22,145 bases of DNA from Minisyncoccota bacterium (GTDB taxonomy: Bacteria; Patescibacteriota; Minisyncoccia; Minisyncoccales; Minisyncoccaceae), in assembly GCA_028704295.1 (NCBI GenBank), contig JAQVLF010000006.1, positions 1 to 22,145 of the forward strand, in the 5' to 3' direction. Both the position numbers and the translations under genes were made by a program. The notes under the pieces are model-generated. The model made no database searches, had not been told where the DNA came from, and worked only from the letters and a program-made list of their open reading frames with translations. Shown piece by piece: positions 1 to 7,349 of this stretch (positions are counted from its first letter, which is position 1; the number at the start of each line of letters is the position of its first letter).

Positions 1-2
1 AA

Positions 3-161
3 GGCGAAATTAGGGATGCAACGATCGAAGTGAAATGCAGATATTGTAAAAATATGAATATAATCCAGGCCGGAATGCTTTTAAGTGATAAAAAAGCAAC
101 TTATAGACCAGCTAAAGCTGAAAGCGGAAGAAGTGGGATTCGAACCCACGGTACCTGTTAG
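3..161 (+). CDS. Com-like zinc-ribbon protein, C-terminal fragment
   Basis: The frame is open from the left edge to a TAG at 159-161, so the N-terminus and probably a first CxxC lie outside the window. The visible part reads GEIRDATIEVKC, then CRYCKNMNIIQA, resembling the second half of small Com-type zinc-binding proteins (G-x-IEIKCPRCK-x-N pattern). It has one CxxC pair (C-R-Y-C). Its last dozen codons are antisense to the tRNA-Ser gene, so the very C-terminus (SGIRTHGTC) is simply the antisense translation of a tRNA T-arm and need not be functional. The gene would be convergent with the minus-strand operon. Identification rests on the short cysteine motif only; a spurious frame is possible. 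Confidence 0.42.
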   Translation, partial: GEIRDATIEVKCRYCKNMNIIQAGMLLSDKKATYRPAKAESGRSGIRTHGTC

Positions 162-213
162 AGTACACAGACTTTCCAAGTCTGCCTGTTAAACCAAGCT
201 CCAGCACTCTTCC
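125..213 (-). tRNA. tRNA-Ser (anticodon GGA)
   Basis: On the minus strand a 7 bp acceptor stem (GGAAGAG with TTCTTCC, the last pair G-U), an anticodon arm CAGAC-TTGGAAA-GTCTG, a long variable arm as expected for serine tRNA, and a T arm GTGGG-TTCGAAT-CCCAC are all visible. The discriminator base is G73. The 3' CCA is not encoded (the next bases are CTT), so CCA must be added by the cca product encoded at 5,696. The 5' end is immediately next to the last base of the htpX stop codon, so this tRNA is probably cut out of the nusA-htpX transcript by RNase P. Confidence 0.95.
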
Positions 214-1095
214 CTATATTTGTCTTAACGCATTTATTCTCTCTTCGATTGGAGGATGCGTCATAAAAAGCTTGCTTATAAAGCTAGCCTTTTGCTTAAA
301 AGGAGAAGAAATGTATAAATGCGCAGTGGTATTATCTACTCTTTGTAAAGGAGTTTTGTCGGATGATATTTTAATTAATGCCGAAACCAAGGCATCTGGG
401 TCCCTTGTTAAAAGAGCTCCGTTCGCGTCTGCTCTAAACTCCTGTTTTCGTGAAATGGCAAGCTTAATAATTGTGGCTGCTATTGGCGCTAAAATCATGC
501 CAACTATGGCTAAAACAATGATTAAAGGATTATTCTTATTATCATTATCATTTCCCCCAAAATACAATGACCTTAAAAAAATATCTGATAAAATACTAAT
601 AATACCAACTAAAACAACAACAACTGAACCTATTAATATATCTTTGCCTTTAATATGTGCTATCTCATGAGCAATAACTGCTTCCAGTTCCCTTTTATCT
701 AATTTCTGAAGTAATCCTCTTGTAACCGCTACCATTGCATGCTTTTCGTCTCTTCCAGTTGCAAAAGCATTAGGCTGCATTTCATCTAATATGTAAATTT
801 TTGGCAAAGGCATACCAGTTGTAATGGCAAGATTTTCAACTATTCGATACAATTCGGGATTATCGCTTTTTCCAATTTCATGCGCTCCTGTCATAGTTAA
901 TATAACTTTATCAGAGTTAAAATAACTAATAAAAGACATTAAGATGCTAAAACCAACTGCAAAATATAATATTCCAGTCTCATTAAAAACATATGAAAAA
1001 ACCCATCCAATAAGTATCACAAAAAGTAGAAAGAAAAATATTAAAAAAAAGGCTTTTCTATTATTTGAACTGACATTATCGTATAGTGTTGCCAT
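214..1095 (-). CDS. htpX: HtpX-type membrane zinc metalloprotease (M48)
   Basis: Membrane-bound zinc endopeptidase that degrades misfolded membrane proteins. The 293 residues show two N-terminal hydrophobic segments (about 15-38 and 41-58), the zinc-binding HEIAH motif at 143-147, two further membrane segments (about 153-172 and 190-212), and a conserved downstream block QEFRADANGA at 218-227 that supplies the third zinc-ligand glutamate (E219). The C-terminal THPPIEERI block is also typical. Length matches the family (about 280-300). Its ATG overlaps the lemA stop in a TAATG junction, suggesting translational coupling; HtpX and LemA are frequent neighbours. It is the last protein gene of the nusA operon and abuts tRNA-Ser. 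Confidence 0.95.
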   Translation of the reverse strand: MATLYDNVSSNNRKAFFLIFFFLLFVILIGWVFSYVFNETGILYFAVGFSILMSFISYFNSDKVILTMTGAHEIGKSDNPELYRIVENLAITTGMPLPKIYILDEMQPNAFATGRDEKHAMVAVTRGLLQKLDKRELEAVIAHEIAHIKGKDILIGSVVVVLVGIISILSDIFLRSLYFGGNDNDNKNNPLIIVLAIVGMILAPIAATIIKLAISRKQEFRADANGALLTRDPDALVSALIKISSDKTPLQRVDNTTAHLYISSPFKQKASFISKLFMTHPPIEERINALRQI

Positions 1096-1661
1096 TAGAA
1101 TTTAACTTGGACTGGTTCTCTTTCATTATTATCTATTTCAAACAAGTCCATTTTCTTAAAATTAAACATTGAAGCTATGATATTTGAAGGAAATGATTCA
1201 ATTTTAATACTTAAATCTCTTACATTCCCATTGTAGAATCTTCTTGCAGCCTGAATTTTGTCCTCAGTATCAGTCAATTCCCTTTGAAGTTCTAAAAAGT
1301 TAGTAGAAGCTTTTAAATCAGGATAGTTTTCTGATACTGCAAAAAGTGTTTTTAAGGTTTGAGATAAAGCATTTTCTGCTTCGCCTTTTTCTTTTAATCC
1401 TTCAGCTTGCATAGCTTTTGACCTTGCTTCTGTAACTTTTTCTAAAAGCTCTCTTTCATGTGTTGCATAACCCTTCACTGTTTCAACTAGGTTTGGTATT
1501 AAGTCATACCTTCTTTTTAATTGAACATCTATATCAGACCATGCTTCTTTTGATCTATTTATTAAAGCTACAAAGCTATTATACGTTGCAATGAAAAATA
1601 TTGCAATTAAAGCTAAAATTCCTAAAATAATTAACATTGATGTATTCATATTTTTAGTCAT
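1095..1661 (-). CDS. lemA: LemA family protein
   Basis: 188 residues with one N-terminal transmembrane helix (about 8-27) followed by the LemA signature: a FVALINRSKEAWSDIDVQLKRRYDLIPNL segment (described here by its key residues N, W, DV.LKRR and DLIPNLV) and the later ELTDTEDKI...ARRFYN block at about 127-145. LemA proteins have an extracytoplasmic helical bundle; their molecular role is unsettled, but they commonly sit beside HtpX, as here. The start overlaps the 3' end of the upstream gene by 8 bp and the stop overlaps the htpX start by 1 bp. No Shine-Dalgarno sequence is seen, so expression probably depends on coupling within the operon. Confidence 0.95.
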   Translation of the reverse strand: MTKNMNTSMLIILGILALIAIFFIATYNSFVALINRSKEAWSDIDVQLKRRYDLIPNLVETVKGYATHERELLEKVTEARSKAMQAEGLKEKGEAENALSQTLKTLFAVSENYPDLKASTNFLELQRELTDTEDKIQAARRFYNGNVRDLSIKIESFPSNIIASMFNFKKMDLFEIDNNEREPVQVKF

Positions 1662-2202
1662 TATTAATCGTGTTAATGTATCTTGCTAAAAACTCTGTTT
1701 TTCCATGAATATTATAAGGAGCTTCTATTGAAATTTTGTCTCCTACTTTCAAACTTTTCTTAAAGTGCTCTAAATTTCCTTTAACCCCGTTCACGGTAGT
1801 GCTTTCATTAATAACAACTGTTAAATCCCTTTTCATTTGATCGTCAAAATTAGTTCCTATCCCTTTAATAATAACACTGTTTGCTTGAATAGCTGTAATT
1901 GTTCCTGATGTATGAAATATATCCCTTGGAACAGGCATATCTAAAGGCCTGACTGGATTTTCAATAGCTTCTGGATTAACACTTTCAAGTGTTTTCCCTT
2001 CTTCCAAATTTCCAACTACTCCTACATCCATAGAAGCTTCTGGGATTGGAACATAAACCTCTAAGCTAAGATTATCTTTATCTGTTATTTTTAAAAACCA
2101 GACAATAGCCAAAATTAATGTTATTAGTATTGCAAAAGCAATAATAATCCTTTTATTATTAATAATATTTACTGGTTTTTCGCTTTTTTCTATTCCTGGC
2201 AT
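1654..2202 (-). CDS. Membrane-anchored protein of unknown function with OB-like domain
   Basis: I do not recognise this gene. The 182 residues have a basic N-terminus (NNKR), one clear transmembrane helix (about 19-37), a proline-rich linker (about 50-92), and a C-terminal beta-rich segment (about 97-178) of the type GTITAIQANSVIIKGIG...L.VVINESTTV...KVGDKISIEA. That alternation resembles the small OB-fold-like domains found in DUF5666-type proteins. Topology suggests an extracytoplasmic domain on a single anchor. It sits between clpP and lemA in the same operon, 29 bp after clpP and overlapping lemA by 8 bp, so a role in envelope quality control is a guess from context only. Confidence 0.75.
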   Translation of the reverse strand: MPGIEKSEKPVNIINNKRIIIAFAILITLILAIVWFLKITDKDNLSLEVYVPIPEASMDVGVVGNLEEGKTLESVNPEAIENPVRPLDMPVPRDIFHTSGTITAIQANSVIIKGIGTNFDDQMKRDLTVVINESTTVNGVKGNLEHFKKSLKVGDKISIEAPYNIHGKTEFLARYINTINND

Positions 2203-2231
2203 AGTTTATATTTTACTAATTATTGCTCCTA

Positions 2232-2816
2232 TTATACCTTTTGTTTAATAACTTCGTCAACTACCCCGTAATCCTTTGCCTCATCTGCGCTTAGATAAAA
2301 ATCCCTATCCGTATCCTGCGTTATTTTACTCAATGGCTGCCCTGTATGCTTAGCTAAAATGTGATTCATTCTATCTTTAATTTTTAATATATGTTTTGCT
2401 GCAATTTCTACTTCTGTTGCCTGTCCTTGCGCTCCCCCCAATACTTGGTGAAGCATTATTTCAGAATTTGGAAGTGCGTATCTCTTTCCTTTTGTTCCTG
2501 CTGCTAAAAGCGTTGCGCCCATAGAAGCTGCTATTCCAATTGCTACTGTTGAAACATCGCATTCTATGTATTGCATTGTGTCATAAATAGCCATACCAGC
2601 TGTCACTGAGCCTCCTGGGCTATTAATGTAGAATTGAATATCTGCTTTTGGATCTTTTGAAGCCAAAAACAATAATTGAGCAACAATTGAATTTGCCACT
2701 AAATCATCTATTGGGCCCGTTAATAATATTATCCTATCTTTTAATAGCCTAGAATAAATATCGTAGGCTCTTTCGCCTAAATTTGTTTTTTCTATTACTG
2801 TTGGAATTAAATTCAT
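2232..2816 (-). CDS. clpP: ATP-dependent Clp protease proteolytic subunit ClpP
   Basis: Serine protease that forms tetradecameric chambers fed by ClpX/ClpC-type unfoldases. The 194 residues contain the complete catalytic triad: Ser98 in GIAASMGA, His123 in IMLHQ, and Asp172 in TDRDF. The [20 protein letters not shown] segment (about 62-81) and the GQ..A.HTGQ handle region are canonical, and the length is normal. There is no long propeptide ahead of the conserved LIPTVIE start. No clpX follows; instead clpP lies 36 bp downstream of tig, a common pairing in bacteria. It is part of the nusA-led operon. Confidence 0.98.
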   Translation of the reverse strand: MNLIPTVIEKTNLGERAYDIYSRLLKDRIILLTGPIDDLVANSIVAQLLFLASKDPKADIQFYINSPGGSVTAGMAIYDTMQYIECDVSTVAIGIAASMGATLLAAGTKGKRYALPNSEIMLHQVLGGAQGQATEVEIAAKHILKIKDRMNHILAKHTGQPLSKITQDTDRDFYLSADEAKDYGVVDEVIKQKV

Positions 2817-2852
2817 AATATTTACTATTAATTTTATCTTAATTAAGAAAAA

Positions 2853-4094
2853 TTAACAACCCAAAATATTAAAAATCTTATCTCTCCTTAATTCATCTTC
2901 TATATAGTATTTAACATTTGAATTCATCATTTCTTCTTTTGCCTTGTTCTTGTCTGGATATTCGGCTGCTAATTCCTCTATTCTCTTATTAATTTCTTCG
3001 CTACTAACATTAATGTTCTCTTTTTTCTCAATTTCATGCAAAACTAAGAATCCTTTTACTCTTTCTTCAGCAATTTTTTCGAATTCTTTCCTAACTTGAT
3101 CTTCTGTTTTTTGAATTTGTTTTAAATACTCATCAAAAGTCATTTGAAGTTCGTATGAAGTCCTGTTTTTAAGGTTTTGCAAAAGCACATCAACCTCCCT
3201 TTCAATTAAAGGTTGTGGGGCTTCTAACTTTGATGATTTAACAATCTTTTCTAAAATTTCTGTCCTTTTTCTTTGTTTTTCCGCCATTTCCTTTTCTTTT
3301 TGAAGTCCATTTCTTATACTTTCCTCTAGCTTTTTAACATTTTCAAACCCAACTCCCTTAGCAAACTCATCGTTTAATTCCGGAGTTTCCATTTCTTGAA
3401 CAGAATCTACCTTAATATTTAATACAATTTTCTTTTTCTCATTTTCCGGGCTTACTACCTCTATTTCTTTTTCGTCTTCTCTTTTAAGTCCTAATAATTT
3501 TTCTTCTAATCCATCAATATAGTGGCCCTTTCCCAAAATAAATCTATCCTTTTTTTCTTTTCCGCCATCTAAATCCTTAGCTGTATATGTAATTTCGATT
3601 AAATCCCCTTTTTCTGCTGCCCCATCCTTTTGAAAAAACTTCGCTCTTGAACTTAAAAGCCAGCTAATTGCGTCTTCATACTCTTTTTCCTCTACTTTTA
3701 TTTCACCATCTTTAACCTCGGAAGCTAGTTTTTTATAATCAGGAAGCTTAACTTCAGGCAAAACCTCTACTTCTGCTTTGAATTCCAAAGGGTTTCCTTC
3801 TGCCATTTTAAGAACTTCTATATTGGGCTGACAAATTGCTTCTATGTTTTCTTTATTCAAAATTTCAAACCATTTATTTGATATGCAATCTTCTACTCCT
3901 TTAGATAATACAAGAGATGGATCTATATTCTGCTTTACAATATTAAGTGGAGCGTGCCCTTTTCTAAAACCTTTTATCTCAACTTCCTTAGCAATGCTTT
4001 CTAGTGCCCTATCTAAAAACTCTTTAAATTCATTTGCTTCTACAGTTATATTGAATACAAGTTTGTTTTTCTCTTGTTTTTTCTCGTATGTCAT
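2853..4094 (-). CDS. tig: Trigger factor, ribosome-associated chaperone
   Basis: Binds near the ribosomal exit tunnel through uL23 and shields nascent chains; the middle domain is a peptidyl-prolyl isomerase. The 413-residue protein has the N-terminal ribosome-binding signature GFRKGHAP at 42-49, an FKBP-like domain (about 160-240, with KGDLIEITYTAKD and a GLEEKLLGL turn), and a long charged helical C-terminal domain. Length is close to the family norm (about 430). It starts 12 bp after the nusA stop and precedes clpP by 36 bp. The upstream sequence shows only a weak AAAGAA purine run, not a strong Shine-Dalgarno site. Confidence 0.96.
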   Translation of the reverse strand: MTYEKKQEKNKLVFNITVEANEFKEFLDRALESIAKEVEIKGFRKGHAPLNIVKQNIDPSLVLSKGVEDCISNKWFEILNKENIEAICQPNIEVLKMAEGNPLEFKAEVEVLPEVKLPDYKKLASEVKDGEIKVEEKEYEDAISWLLSSRAKFFQKDGAAEKGDLIEITYTAKDLDGGKEKKDRFILGKGHYIDGLEEKLLGLKREDEKEIEVVSPENEKKKIVLNIKVDSVQEMETPELNDEFAKGVGFENVKKLEESIRNGLQKEKEMAEKQRKRTEILEKIVKSSKLEAPQPLIEREVDVLLQNLKNRTSYELQMTFDEYLKQIQKTEDQVRKEFEKIAEERVKGFLVLHEIEKKENINVSSEEINKRIEELAAEYPDKNKAKEEMMNSNVKYYIEDELRRDKIFNILGC

Positions 4095-4106
4095 AGTTCT
4101 TTTATA

Positions 4107-5294
4107 TTATTCCTCTTCTTTATCTACTTCTTCACTTGAAATTACCTCTTCTTCATCTTGATTTTCTCCTCTAACATCAATTCTCCAGCCCGTTAATTTT
4201 GCTGCAAGTCTTACATTCTGACCATCTTTTCCAATCGCAAGTGATAATTGATCATCTGGAACAATGGCTAAGGCAGTATTCTTGGGCTTAATTTCTACAT
4301 CTGTCACCTTGGCTGGAGATAAAGCATTGATTATGAAGAACTTTGGATCATCAGCATATTCAATAATATCAATCTTTTCTCCCCCTAGTTCAGACATTAC
4401 AGCAGCAACTCTAACCCCTCGCTGCCCTACCATAGCTCCAATCGGATCAACTCCTTCTGCTTTTGATTCAACTGCAATTTTAGTCCTATATCCTGCTTCT
4501 CTTGCAATAGATTTAATTTCGATTTGTTCTCCATTAATTTCAGGAACTTCTAATTCAAATAACTTAGAGATAAACTTAGGATATGCACGGGACACAATAA
4601 CACTTGGTCCTTTTGGAGTTGTTTCTACCTTAAGCAAATACAATTTCAATCTTTGTCCTTCTTTATAAAACTCTCCTCTTACTTGTTCTTCTTTTGGAAG
4701 CACTCCAATTCCCCTGCCTAAATCAAAATAAATGTTCCTGCCTTCAATTCTTTGAACGATTCCTGAAACAATATCCCCCTCTCTATCTTTAAATTCGTTT
4801 AATATATTCTCTTTTTCAGCTTCTCTTATCTTTTGCAAGATTACTTGTTTTGCAGTTTGAGCAGCAATTCTACCAAAGTCTTCTTTTTGTTCTAAATGGG
4901 TTTTAATTTCCTCTCCTACCTCGATGTCCTCATTTTCTTTTCTTGCTTCAGATATTAATATATGCTTTTCTGTATTAAACTTAGCTCTTGTATCTTCTTC
5001 ATCATCTTCTTGCTTTAAAAACTTCTTTGCTTCTGTTTTTGAAATACCATATTCTTCAATTTGATCTTCATCCATATATACTAATGTAGCATCTACTACT
5101 AAGAGAACCCTGTAAAAATCAGTTTTTCCTGTTTCCAAATTTAGAACAGCCTTAACAACTTGTCCTTTTTCTCCATATTCCTTTTTATATGCAGAAGCCA
5201 ATGCCTGCTCGATGATTTCTAAAACCTTATCATTTTCAAGGCCTTTTTCTTCTGTAATTTGAGTGATGGCTGATGTAAACGCTTTAAAATCCAT
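4107..5294 (-). CDS. nusA: Transcription elongation/termination factor NusA
   Basis: Binds RNA polymerase and nascent RNA, modulating pausing, termination and antitermination. The 395 residues show the N-terminal polymerase-binding domain (about 1-165, carrying an acidic stretch at 77-125), an S1 domain (about 172-238, EGDIVSGIVQRIEGR...), KH1 with GAMVGQRG at 287-294, and KH2 with LAIGKDGQNVRLA at 352-364. There is no acidic-repeat C-terminal domain, only a short Glu-rich tail. The usual neighbours rimP and infB are absent; instead tig follows. The gene is first in its operon, with a strong promoter and a leader hairpin upstream (see those entries). Confidence 0.97.
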   Translation of the reverse strand: MDFKAFTSAITQITEEKGLENDKVLEIIEQALASAYKKEYGEKGQVVKAVLNLETGKTDFYRVLLVVDATLVYMDEDQIEEYGISKTEAKKFLKQEDDEEDTRAKFNTEKHILISEARKENEDIEVGEEIKTHLEQKEDFGRIAAQTAKQVILQKIREAEKENILNEFKDREGDIVSGIVQRIEGRNIYFDLGRGIGVLPKEEQVRGEFYKEGQRLKLYLLKVETTPKGPSVIVSRAYPKFISKLFELEVPEINGEQIEIKSIAREAGYRTKIAVESKAEGVDPIGAMVGQRGVRVAAVMSELGGEKIDIIEYADDPKFFIINALSPAKVTDVEIKPKNTALAIVPDDQLSLAIGKDGQNVRLAAKLTGWRIDVRGENQDEEEVISSEEVDKEEE

Positions 5295-5321
5295 ATTATT
5301 ATTCTTACTATTTATCTTAAT

Positions 5322-5349
5322 AAAAATGTCGGAGAACTTTTCCCGACAT
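5322..5349 (-). terminator. Leader hairpin with U-tract before nusA
   Basis: On the minus strand a perfect 7 bp stem ATGTCGG/CCGACAT encloses a 10-nt loop and is followed by a run of five T. It has the form of a weak intrinsic terminator. It lies after the stop of the small membrane protein at 5,388 and also about 8 nt after the predicted nusA transcription start, so it may end the upstream transcript, attenuate nusA, or stabilise the nusA 5' end. A ten-codon frame (MSGKVLRHFY, 5,349 down to the TAA at 5,317) exactly spans the stem-loop and T-run. Confidence 0.6.
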
Positions 5350-5362
5350 CTATCTTATTTAA

Positions 5363-5391
5363 AATATATCAAATTTAATACATTTTGTCAA
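5363..5391 (-). promoter_or_regulatory. Sigma70-type promoter of the nusA operon
   Basis: Minus-strand -35 TTGACA (5,391-5,386) is separated by 17 bp from -10 TATATT (5,368-5,363), with TGA just before the -10 (extended -10). The -35 hexamer overlaps the TGA stop of the preceding small membrane protein. The start site is predicted near 5,356, giving a leader of about 60 nt before the nusA ATG. Confidence 0.8.
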
Positions 5392-5636
5392 TGGAACCTT
5401 TTGTAAACTAAATAACCAGAAAGGAGTGAAGGAATGAGCACATACCAATAAAATCCAAATAGATAGATAGATAAAATTAAGGTGCAAAGTATTGTTAAAA
5501 CAATCATTGTATAAAACTTCTTGTTCATATCAGAAATTATAGTTCCAGTATTAATTAATAAAAAGGTTAAGACTCCAAATGTAAGCATCCCTGTAAGTAA
5601 AAAGAATAAATTTTGTATAAGTTCATGAATTACCAT
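5388..5636 (-). CDS. Small three-helix membrane protein, unknown
   Basis: I do not recognise this 82-residue protein. It is almost entirely hydrophobic, with three likely membrane segments (about 8-28, 41-61 and 63-78), a short polar loop NTGTIISDMNKKF between the first two, and a basic C-terminus VYKRFH. It is the first minus-strand gene at the point where gene polarity flips, and it is divergent from cca. Its stop codon lies within the -35 element of the nusA promoter and a terminator-like hairpin follows. There is no convincing Shine-Dalgarno site; a second ATG lies eight codons... no further in-frame evidence supports it, so the first ATG is kept. A spurious frame is possible but the hydrophobic pattern argues for a real gene. 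Confidence 0.55.
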   Translation of the reverse strand: MVIHELIQNLFFLLTGMLTFGVLTFLLINTGTIISDMNKKFYTMIVLTILCTLILSIYLFGFYWYVLIPSLLSGYLVYKRFH

Positions 5637-5654
5637 ATCAGATATGAATTACCA
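5625..5654. repeat. Direct repeat pair around a start codon
   Basis: The 11-mer ATGAATTACCA occurs at 5,625-5,635 and again at 5,644-5,654, 19 bp apart (about two helical turns). The first copy covers the start codon of the small membrane protein on the opposite strand. It could be an operator in the divergent spacer, but a chance duplication cannot be excluded. Confidence 0.4.
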
Positions 5655-5667
5655 CAAGGTAAAAAAG

Positions 5668-5695
5668 TTTGCAAGAATGCCTAATTTGATATAGT
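5668..5695 (+). promoter_or_regulatory. Probable cca promoter (extended -10)
   Basis: TTTGCA (5,668-5,673), a 16 bp spacer, and TATAGT (5,690-5,695) preceded by TTTGA, the same extended -10 context as the nusA promoter. The predicted start site (about 5,702) lies after the first ATG of cca at 5,696 but just before the ATG at 5,705, implying a leaderless mRNA starting with the second ATG. Confidence 0.5.
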
Positions 5696-7165
5696 ATGAA
5701 GTTAATGAACATAGAAATCCCAAAAAACATATTATTTACAATTGCCGTGCTTCAAAAGCATACTTTTGAAGCATTTCTAGTCGGTGGATGTGTAAGAGAT
5801 TATTTATTAAAGAAAACGCCGAAAGATTGGGATATTACAACAAATGCAAAGCCAGAAGAAATAATAGATGTTTTTAATAAAGAAAATATTAAAACATTAT
5901 ATGAAAATGAATTTGGCACAGTTGCAGTATTTGTTGATAAAGAAATTGTTGAAGTAACTACCTATAGAATAGAAAGTGATTATACAGATAAAAGACATCC
6001 AGATTCTATTAAATGGACAAGAAACATAGAAGAAGATCTCAAAAGAAGAGACTTTACAATTAATGCAATGGCTTTCGATGTTCCACGTGGAACATTTATA
6101 GACTTGTTTCATGGAAAAGAAGATTTAGAGGCTCGAATAATAAGAACTGTGGGCAGTCCTGATGAAAGGTTTAATGAAGATGCTTTAAGAATGCTTCGAG
6201 CAATTAGATTTAATGCTCAATTAGGAAAAGAGTGGAAAATTGAAGAAAATACTTTAAAAAGTATATGTAAAAATAAAGAATTACTAGGCAAAGTTTCAAA
6301 TGAAAGAATTAGAGATGAATTTATTAAAATAGTAATGTCAGAAAATGCAAAAGAGGGAATTATTTTGCTAAAAGAAACTGGACTAATGCACTATGTTATT
6401 AAAGAACTTGAATTAGGGTATGGATGCACGCAAAATAAACACCACATATACGATGTTTTCGAACATAATTTAGAATCTTTTAATTTTACTATTAAAAAAA
6501 ACTTCTGTATGCATATACGAATAGCTGCTTTGCTTCATGATATTGCAAAACCAATTACAAAAGAAGGCAGCGGAGAGTGTGCAACTTTTTACAATCATGA
6601 GATTATTGGGGCTCAAATCGTTAAAAAAATATTGAATCGTTTGAAATTTCCCAAAAAAGATATAGACAAAATTGTCAATCTTGTAAGATATCATCTTTTT
6701 TATTACAATGTAGACGAAGTTACAGAATCTTCGATCAGACGCCTTGTTAAAAACGTTGGCTTAGAAAATATGAATGACTTAATTAAACTTAGAATGGCTG
6801 ACAGAATTGGTTCTGGCTGCCCAAAAGCAGAACCGTATAAATTAAGACATTTAAAATATTTAATAGAAAAAGTGTCCAAGGATCCGATCTCAGTTAAAAT
6901 GCTTAAAATCAATGGAAACGATATTATAAATCTTTTAAATATTAATCCATCAAGGACAATAGGATTAGTATTAGATATATTGCTTGCAGAGGTTTTGAAT
7001 GATCCTAAAAAGAATAATGGAGAATATTTAAAAGAAAAAGTCTTAGAATTAGGTAAAAAGAAAGAACAGGAGCTCGAGTTAATAGCAGATGATTCGAGGA
7101 AAGAAATTGAAAACGTTGTAAAAAAAGAAGATAAAATGACAAAGGAAAAGTACTGGCTTGTATGA
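5696..7165 (+). CDS. cca: CCA tRNA nucleotidyltransferase with HD domain
   Basis: Adds or repairs the 3' CCA of tRNAs. The 489-residue protein has the class II nucleotidyltransferase head: FLVGGCVRDYLL (27-38), catalytic carboxylates in KDWDIT (D44, D46), RRDFTINAMA (117-126) and EDALRMLRAIRF (161-172). An HD phosphohydrolase domain follows, with ALLHDIAKP (278-286), NHE (300-302) and RYHLF (331-335). The C-terminal tail beyond about 450 is charged and looks like an extension. The first ATG (5,696) directly abuts a -10 box, so the start at 5,705 (MNIEIPKN) may be the real one. All three tRNA genes in the window lack CCA, so this enzyme is needed. One parS-like palindrome is inside the gene (codons for D128-T133) and another overlaps its TGA. 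Confidence 0.96.
   Translation: MKLMNIEIPKNILFTIAVLQKHTFEAFLVGGCVRDYLLKKTPKDWDITTNAKPEEIIDVFNKENIKTLYENEFGTVAVFVDKEIVEVTTYRIESDYTDKRHPDSIKWTRNIEEDLKRRDFTINAMAFDVPRGTFIDLFHGKEDLEARIIRTVGSPDERFNEDALRMLRAIRFNAQLGKEWKIEENTLKSICKNKELLGKVSNERIRDEFIKIVMSENAKEGIILLKETGLMHYVIKELELGYGCTQNKHHIYDVFEHNLESFNFTIKKNFCMHIRIAALLHDIAKPITKEGSGECATFYNHEIIGAQIVKKILNRLKFPKKDIDKIVNLVRYHLFYYNVDEVTESSIRRLVKNVGLENMNDLIKLRMADRIGSGCPKAEPYKLRHLKYLIEKVSKDPISVKMLKINGNDIINLLNINPSRTIGLVLDILLAEVLNDPKKNNGEYLKEKVLELGKKKEQELELIADDSRKEIENVVKKEDKMTKEKYWLV
6079..6094. promoter_or_regulatory. parS-like centromere site 1
   Basis: TGTTCCACGTGGAACA, a perfect 16 bp palindrome (18 bp when the flanking A/T is included). It fits the conserved ParB-binding parS pattern TGTTNCACGTGNAACA. 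It lies inside the cca coding sequence and is shared exactly with a second copy 1,087 bp further right. Confidence 0.75.
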
Positions 7166-7185
7166 TGTTCCACGTGGAACATCAT
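7162..7185. promoter_or_regulatory. parS-like centromere site 2
   Basis: The same 16 bp core (7,166-7,181) is embedded in a perfect 24 bp palindrome reaching from 7,162 to 7,185. Its left arm contains the TGA stop codon of cca. Two identical copies of a parS core about 1.1 kb apart are hard to explain by chance in AT-rich DNA. Confidence 0.78.
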
Positions 7186-7190
7186 CCCGT

Positions 7191-7230
7191 AAAAAACAGG
7201 ATTCCGAGAGGTTTCCTGTTTTTTATTTTT
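7191..7230 (+). terminator. Intrinsic terminator of cca
   Basis: An 11 bp perfect stem AAAAAACAGGA (7,191-7,201) with TCCTGTTTTTT (7,214-7,224) surrounds a 12-nt loop, and the T-run continues (A then TTTTT). The symmetrical A/T tracts mean it could work in both directions. It separates cca and the second parS from the repeat array. Confidence 0.85.
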
Positions 7231-7349
7231 ATGATATAATGCGGACATGAACGCGGACAAACGCGGACAAAAAATGAACGCGGACATGATTCTGAACGCG
7301 GACAAACGCGGACAAAACCAACGCGGACAAACGCGGACATGAACGCGGA

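Noticed and set aside
272..670. Plus-strand frame of 132 codons
   Set aside because: Antisense shadow of htpX, which has intact catalytic motifs.
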